Below, one piece after another: positions 61,060 through 64,000 of a DNA stretch of 64,000 bases (the first letter of the stretch is position 1; each line of letters starts with the position of its first letter). The notes below the pieces were generated by a model. The model did not search any database and was not told the origin of the DNA. It saw nothing but the letters and a program-made list of their open reading frames with translations. Both the position numbers and the translations under genes were made by a program. The DNA comes from Rhodococcus sp. Leaf278 (lineage in GTDB: Bacteria; Actinomycetota; Actinomycetes; Mycobacteriales; Mycobacteriaceae): positions 203,365-267,364 of the forward strand of contig NZ_LMRR01000045.1 of assembly GCF_001426085.1 (NCBI RefSeq). Reading direction: 5' to 3'.

Positions 61060-61250
61060 TCGAACACCTGCTAACCGTCGCTCAGGTGGCGTCTCGGCTG
61101 GGCATCACCCGCCGCGCAGTCCAGCAGGCCATCGCACGCAATGCACTGGCCGCCCAGAAGCTCCCGACGAAAACCGGGGCCTACCTGATCGAGCCGGACG
61201 AGGTCGATCGATACGACCAGGCGCGGCGTCACGAAACGGCAGTCTCGTGA
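61050..61250 (+). CDS. Excisionase-like helix-turn-helix protein
   Basis: 66 residues with a MerR/excisionase-type HTH (LLTVAQVASRLGITRRAVQQ) and YLIEPDEVDRY. Such proteins are recombination directionality factors or Cro-like regulators in actinophages. It is the first gene rightwards from the divergent control region and overlaps the next GTG (GTGA). No integrase is present in the window. Confidence 0.8.
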   Translation: MPSIEHLLTVAQVASRLGITRRAVQQAIARNALAAQKLPTKTGAYLIEPDEVDRYDQARRHETAVS

Positions 61251-61387
61251 TTGCCATGCAGCGCAACCGATCTCCACGCAGTCTCGCGCTGTGGCTGTTC
61301 GGGATCTGCGCGGCCGGCGCGGCATCGTGGGTGCTCATCCTGTGGGTGTTCATGCTCGTAGGATCTGCGTTGAAGGTGTGGCTGTGA
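61247..61387 (+). CDS. Small membrane peptide, element-encoded
   Basis: 46 residues from GTG 61247 (43 from ATG 61256): a basic start and one long hydrophobic segment (ALWLFGICAAGAASWVLIL). The GTG overlaps the previous stop, and its own stop overlaps the next GTG, so it is in a coupled set. No family recognised. Confidence 0.55.
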   Translation: MIAMQRNRSPRSLALWLFGICAAGAASWVLILWVFMLVGSALKVWL

Positions 61388-62004
61388 GCGCGCCGGAGCG
61401 CGCCGGCCAGCGATTCCTGCTGTCTCCGGAGAAGCGCCGGTCCGACAGTGCCGCGTTGCCAGGCGTCGACCTCCGCGTTGAGAGAGCCAAAGAGCAGCAG
61501 CGTGCACAGGATGTTCGTGACGCTGCTCGCCTGGCAACGTTGTGGATGCGCGACGCGATCCGTGCGATCGAGGACCTGGACTATGTCGATCGAGTTGGGT
61601 TCCTCTGCGAGGGTGCCGACCGTCTCGATGCCGTTGCAGCCGAACTGGATCAGCGGATCGAACGCCTGCAGACGGCGCTCCGCGCCGTGCTCGATTCAGC
61701 CATGCCGACGCGGGTGGGGTGGTCGAGAGTCGTGAACGTCCACTACGCAGGCCCGCTCGATCCGCACGAGATGTCGGCGATGCAGCGCGCCAACGCCGCT
61801 GTGCAGAAGGTCCAGCAAATTGTCCAGCAGGTCCATCCTCTGTACGGCAACGATGCGTTGTGCACGGAGCCGGATGTTCCGAAGCCTGGCCAGCATCTCA
61901 AGAGCCGCCCGTCGGGGAAACCTGCCGGGCCGTCTGACCGTCACGGTGGCGCGCTGAATCCCCCTGCGGCCCCTGACGGTTCAGGCCCCGGTGGTGGCGG
62001 CTGA
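61384..62004 (+). CDS. Element protein of unknown function with coiled-coil region
   Basis: 206 residues: N-terminal basic part, helical central part (DAARLATLWMRDAIRAIEDL; AAELDQRIERLQTALRAVL) and a Pro/Gly-rich tail (GGALNPPAAPDGSGPGGGG). No catalytic motif found. GTGA overlap with the membrane peptide. The following 114 nt have a weak hairpin (62060-62088) and no gene. Confidence 0.65.
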   Translation: MSAPERAGQRFLLSPEKRRSDSAALPGVDLRVERAKEQQRAQDVRDAARLATLWMRDAIRAIEDLDYVDRVGFLCEGADRLDAVAAELDQRIERLQTALRAVLDSAMPTRVGWSRVVNVHYAGPLDPHEMSAMQRANAAVQKVQQIVQQVHPLYGNDALCTEPDVPKPGQHLKSRPSGKPAGPSDRHGGALNPPAAPDGSGPGGGG

Positions 62005-62118
62005 CCGGCCCCCCGGGTCGCCGCCGCCACCGGTTTCCACCTACCTCGACCGACACGTAACGGGCCCCGCATTGCCCGCGAGGCCCGTCTACTCACCAGA
62101 AGAATCGAGTGAATCCTG

Positions 62119-62466
62119 ATGAGCACCAGCAACAATACCCCCGAGTGGTTGCAGCAAGTCCCCGAGTCGATGCGCGCGGACGTGCAGCTCGCTTACGACC
62201 GGTACATCCCGGCCGCCGCGACCCCGACGGACCGGCCCACCGGCGTCGAACTCCTCGTCCCGCACCTCAACGAGGACGGCAAGACCATCTACACGGTGTA
62301 CCCGTGCCGGGTGGTGTACCGCGGTGAGCTCGACGGGATGCACCTGTGGCAGGCCGTCAACGACCGGTGGATGAAGCCCGGAGACAAACTCCGCGTGGCG
62401 TACCTGCCTCCGCACTCGCAGGTCACCGGTCCTCCGATCGCAGCGCCGGCGGTGGCTCATGGCTGA
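62119..62466 (+). CDS. Hypothetical element protein
   Basis: 115 residues. N terminus TPEWLQQVPESMRADVQLAY, then a beta-rich part with YTVYPCRVVYRGELDGMHLW and a Pro-rich end. Not recognised. Weak purine-rich site (AGAAG) upstream. Overlaps the next gene by 8 nt. Confidence 0.65.
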   Translation: MSTSNNTPEWLQQVPESMRADVQLAYDRYIPAAATPTDRPTGVELLVPHLNEDGKTIYTVYPCRVVYRGELDGMHLWQAVNDRWMKPGDKLRVAYLPPHSQVTGPPIAAPAVAHG

Positions 62467-62695
62467 CACCGCCTGCGTCGGCGTCATCAACGGTCGCCGC
62501 GCCGTTCGCATGGTCCGTGAAGCGAAGCGCGCGCAGCTGATCGACAACGCCGAACTGATCCGCCGCGCCGCCAAGGCCGCTCTCGATCAGCTCGCCGAGA
62601 CCGATGTCTCGCGTAACCAGCATCAGCTCATCGTGCAGATCGGTTACCAACTCAGCCTGCTCGAGGGTGTCCTCGAAAACGTAGCGGAGGCATGA
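62459..62695 (+). CDS. Hypothetical small helical element protein
   Basis: 78 residues, largely alpha-helical (RAVRMVREAKRAQLIDNAEL; IQ-rich IVQIGYQLSLLEGVLENV). No known family. Starts inside the previous gene (8-nt overlap); 1 nt before the next ATG. Confidence 0.6.
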   Translation: MADTACVGVINGRRAVRMVREAKRAQLIDNAELIRRAAKAALDQLAETDVSRNQHQLIVQIGYQLSLLEGVLENVAEA

Positions 62696-62696
62696 C

Positions 62697-62933
62697 ATGT
62701 CCGACATGAAAGTGATTGTGTCCGAGGTCGACACGAAACGGGGCCTGCTCTCCGAGCGGTACACGATTCAAATCGAGGCCATCAGTCCACGGATGCCGGA
62801 CCCGCTACACCTGCGCTCCGACAATCCGGAGACCGGGGAGCGGGCTTTGACCGACGTGTCATCCGCTGCGATCCCCAAGCATGTACGCGACGCCCTGTAT
62901 TTGTGGCTGGCATCGGTCGAGGTGACCGCGTGA
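62697..62933 (+). CDS. Hypothetical small element protein
   Basis: 78 residues, mixed alpha/beta with SEVDTKRGLLSERYTIQIEA and IPKHVRDALYLWLASVEV. Not recognised. The stop TGA overlaps the next ATG by one base (TGATG), as often in phage early operons. Confidence 0.6.
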   Translation: MSDMKVIVSEVDTKRGLLSERYTIQIEAISPRMPDPLHLRSDNPETGERALTDVSSAAIPKHVRDALYLWLASVEVTA

Positions 62934-63046
62934 TGACTACTGAACGCTTTGCCTACGTCCTGATCGCGGCTGCCGCTGTTTGTGGTTACCTCGCGATGCG
63001 TCTGATCTGCACGCTCGTGATCGCGGCCGGGTGGTACGTCTCATGA
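62933..63046 (+). CDS. Short single-helix membrane peptide
   Basis: 37 residues, nearly all hydrophobic (FAYVLIAAAAVCGYLAM; LICTLVIAAGWYV). It shares its first base with the previous stop and overlaps the next ATG by 4 nt. Too short for homology; kept because of the coupled starts. Confidence 0.45.
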   Translation: MTTERFAYVLIAAAAVCGYLAMRLICTLVIAAGWYVS

Positions 63047-63162
63047 ACGACCGCCTCCCGCCGCCGGTTCGCTGCCGCCTCCGCTTCTACATGATGTTCA
63101 TCGTCGGTCTTGTCGGCATCATCGTGGTTGCGTCCCTGCTTCCGCTGGTCGGTGCGCGATGA
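63043..63162 (+). CDS. Short membrane peptide
   Basis: 39 residues: basic N terminus (RCRLRF) and one helix (MMFIVGLVGIIVVASLLPLV). ATG overlaps the previous stop (ATGA), and its own stop overlaps the next ATG (ATGA). Confidence 0.45.
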   Translation: MNDRLPPPVRCRLRFYMMFIVGLVGIIVVASLLPLVGAR

Positions 63163-64000
63163 CCACGCCCGGCGGTGTGAAGCCGACTTGCAAGACCGAG
63201 GGATGCGAGCGCTCAACGCGATCTCGCGGACTGTGCCGAGCTTGCTACGAGCGGTTTCGACTTCGCCAGCAGGCGTACGGCCGGTTCGAGTCGGTGTACG
63301 TCGATGCCGGACCAGTACGTGAACACGTCACCCAACTCATTGAGGCGGGACTCTCGCGTAGACGTATCGCCGAACTGGCGGGGCTGAACCGCAAGTCCAT
63401 GGAGTACCTGTTGGTCGGCCGGAAGGATCGCGGACACGGCCCCTACAAGCGGATCACCGCCGAGAATGCGCGCAAGTTTCTCGCGGTGTCGATGCCGCCC
63501 TCCCTCGCGGCCATCGCTCCGGATGCTGCGGTGGTCGATGCCACCGGCACGATCAGACGGGTCCGAGCTCTCGTGGCATTCGGGTACACCGCTGAAGGTC
63601 TGACTGTCGAGCTCGCAGGGCAGGTATCTGCGTGCACAGTCCACGAACTGGTCCGCGGCTACCGCACACAATGCCTCGCCCGTGTCGCCCGGTCGATCAA
63701 GCGGCTGTTCGACCGACTGCAGCTGATCCCTGGAACATCTCAACGGTCTCGGAACCATGCGGTGAAACGTCGCTGGGCTCTGCCGTTCCAGTGGGACGAG
63801 GACACGATCGACAATCCGGCCGCCAAGCCCGAACCTGTCCGCCTGCCTCGGAGCCGGTCCCCGAAACCACAGTCACCTGAGGTCAAGTCGCTGCGAGTGC
63901 AGAAGGTGGCCGAGCTCACCCGAACAAATCTCTCGGCCAACGAGATCGCCACGCGGCTGAACATCTCATCCCGCCAGGTCGTGCGTGACCGCTCGGCGCT
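63159..64000 (+). CDS. Zinc-finger/multi-HTH DNA-binding protein (cut by window edge)
   Basis: 280 residues visible and still open at the window end. A four-cysteine zinc motif (Cys11, Cys16, Cys26, Cys29: CKTEGC...LCRAC) is followed by three HTH-like segments: LSRRRIAELAGLNRKSMEYL (about 65), a weaker one near residue 145, and LSANEIATRLNISSRQVVRD (about 258). Between the second and third lies LIPGTSQRSRNHAVKRRW and FQWDEDTIDNP, a combination I associate with actinophage regulatory proteins. ATGA overlap with the membrane peptide. Likely a sequence-specific DNA-binding protein; target unknown. Confidence 0.75.
   Translation, partial: MTTPGGVKPTCKTEGCERSTRSRGLCRACYERFRLRQQAYGRFESVYVDAGPVREHVTQLIEAGLSRRRIAELAGLNRKSMEYLLVGRKDRGHGPYKRITAENARKFLAVSMPPSLAAIAPDAAVVDATGTIRRVRALVAFGYTAEGLTVELAGQVSACTVHELVRGYRTQCLARVARSIKRLFDRLQLIPGTSQRSRNHAVKRRWALPFQWDEDTIDNPAAKPEPVRLPRSRSPKPQSPEVKSLRVQKVAELTRTNLSANEIATRLNISSRQVVRDRSA

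Noticed and set aside
60638..64000. Integrase gene in the element
   Set aside because: No tyrosine or serine recombinase motif in any frame to the right of the tRNA within the window.

Overview
The window is a high-GC actinobacterial chromosome segment. Gene content and order match, from memory, the block of Mycobacterium tuberculosis running from proA (about Rv2427) to dnaG and tRNA-Asn (about Rv2342). The gene set fits a Rhodococcus or a close relative in the Mycobacteriales; the genus is inferred, not proven. GTG starts are frequent, and many neighbouring genes overlap by 1-14 nt, so most of the window is arranged in tight operons.

Layout. 1-2.9 kb: the end of an MFS transporter, a 2-hydroxyacid dehydrogenase and an old-yellow-enzyme-type reductase. 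3-10 kb: proA, a MoxR/VWA pair, then nadD-rsfS-gpgP-octT-degV (NAD synthesis, ribosome silencing and methylglucose lipopolysaccharide steps). 10-14 kb: comEA-comEC, holA and, on the opposite strand, rpsT. 14-18 kb: a conserved trio of ATP-grasp, alpha-E and transglutaminase-like proteins. 18-24 kb: a PemK-like protein, lepA, a nitronate monooxygenase and a GH15 trehalase-like enzyme. 24-33.5 kb: a sulfur region made of a sulfate ABC importer (plus strand) facing an assimilation operon sir-cysH-cysD-cysN-chelatase (minus strand). Each unit is preceded by a short ORF with cysteine codons that looks like a cysteine-sensing leader peptide. 33.8-46.9 kb: hemW, hrcA-dnaJ-rsmE-hydrolase, phoH-ybeY-CBS protein-era, an amidase, recO-uppS. 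46.9-50.4 kb: a metal-related group (lipoprotein with an iron-box-like site, zur, smtB) and glyS. 50.4-56.1 kb: a glycine-rich TPM-domain membrane protein, and an ABC exporter with its own two-component system. 56.2-60.4 kb: a DUF218 protein, dgt, dnaG and a small envelope protein.

At 60,565 a tRNA-Asn gene marks a sharp change. Everything to its right looks like one end of an integrated prophage or related element: a repressor gene that reads back into the tRNA and stops in its anticodon loop, a divergent excisionase-like HTH gene, a run of overlapping small genes of unknown function, and a zinc-finger/multi-HTH protein that runs off the window. No integrase is visible. A repressor whose 3' end lies in the attachment site would fit integration-dependent immunity of the kind known in some mycobacteriophages. 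The repressor and the excisionase-like gene appear to be read from two divergent leaderless promoters that share a repeated TGCCAAGT motif.

The observations most worth checking are the prophage switch at 60.6-61.1 kb, the two cysteine leader peptides (24,061 and 33,653), an AT-rich palindrome in the sir/hemW intergenic region, and the multi-HTH protein at the right edge.
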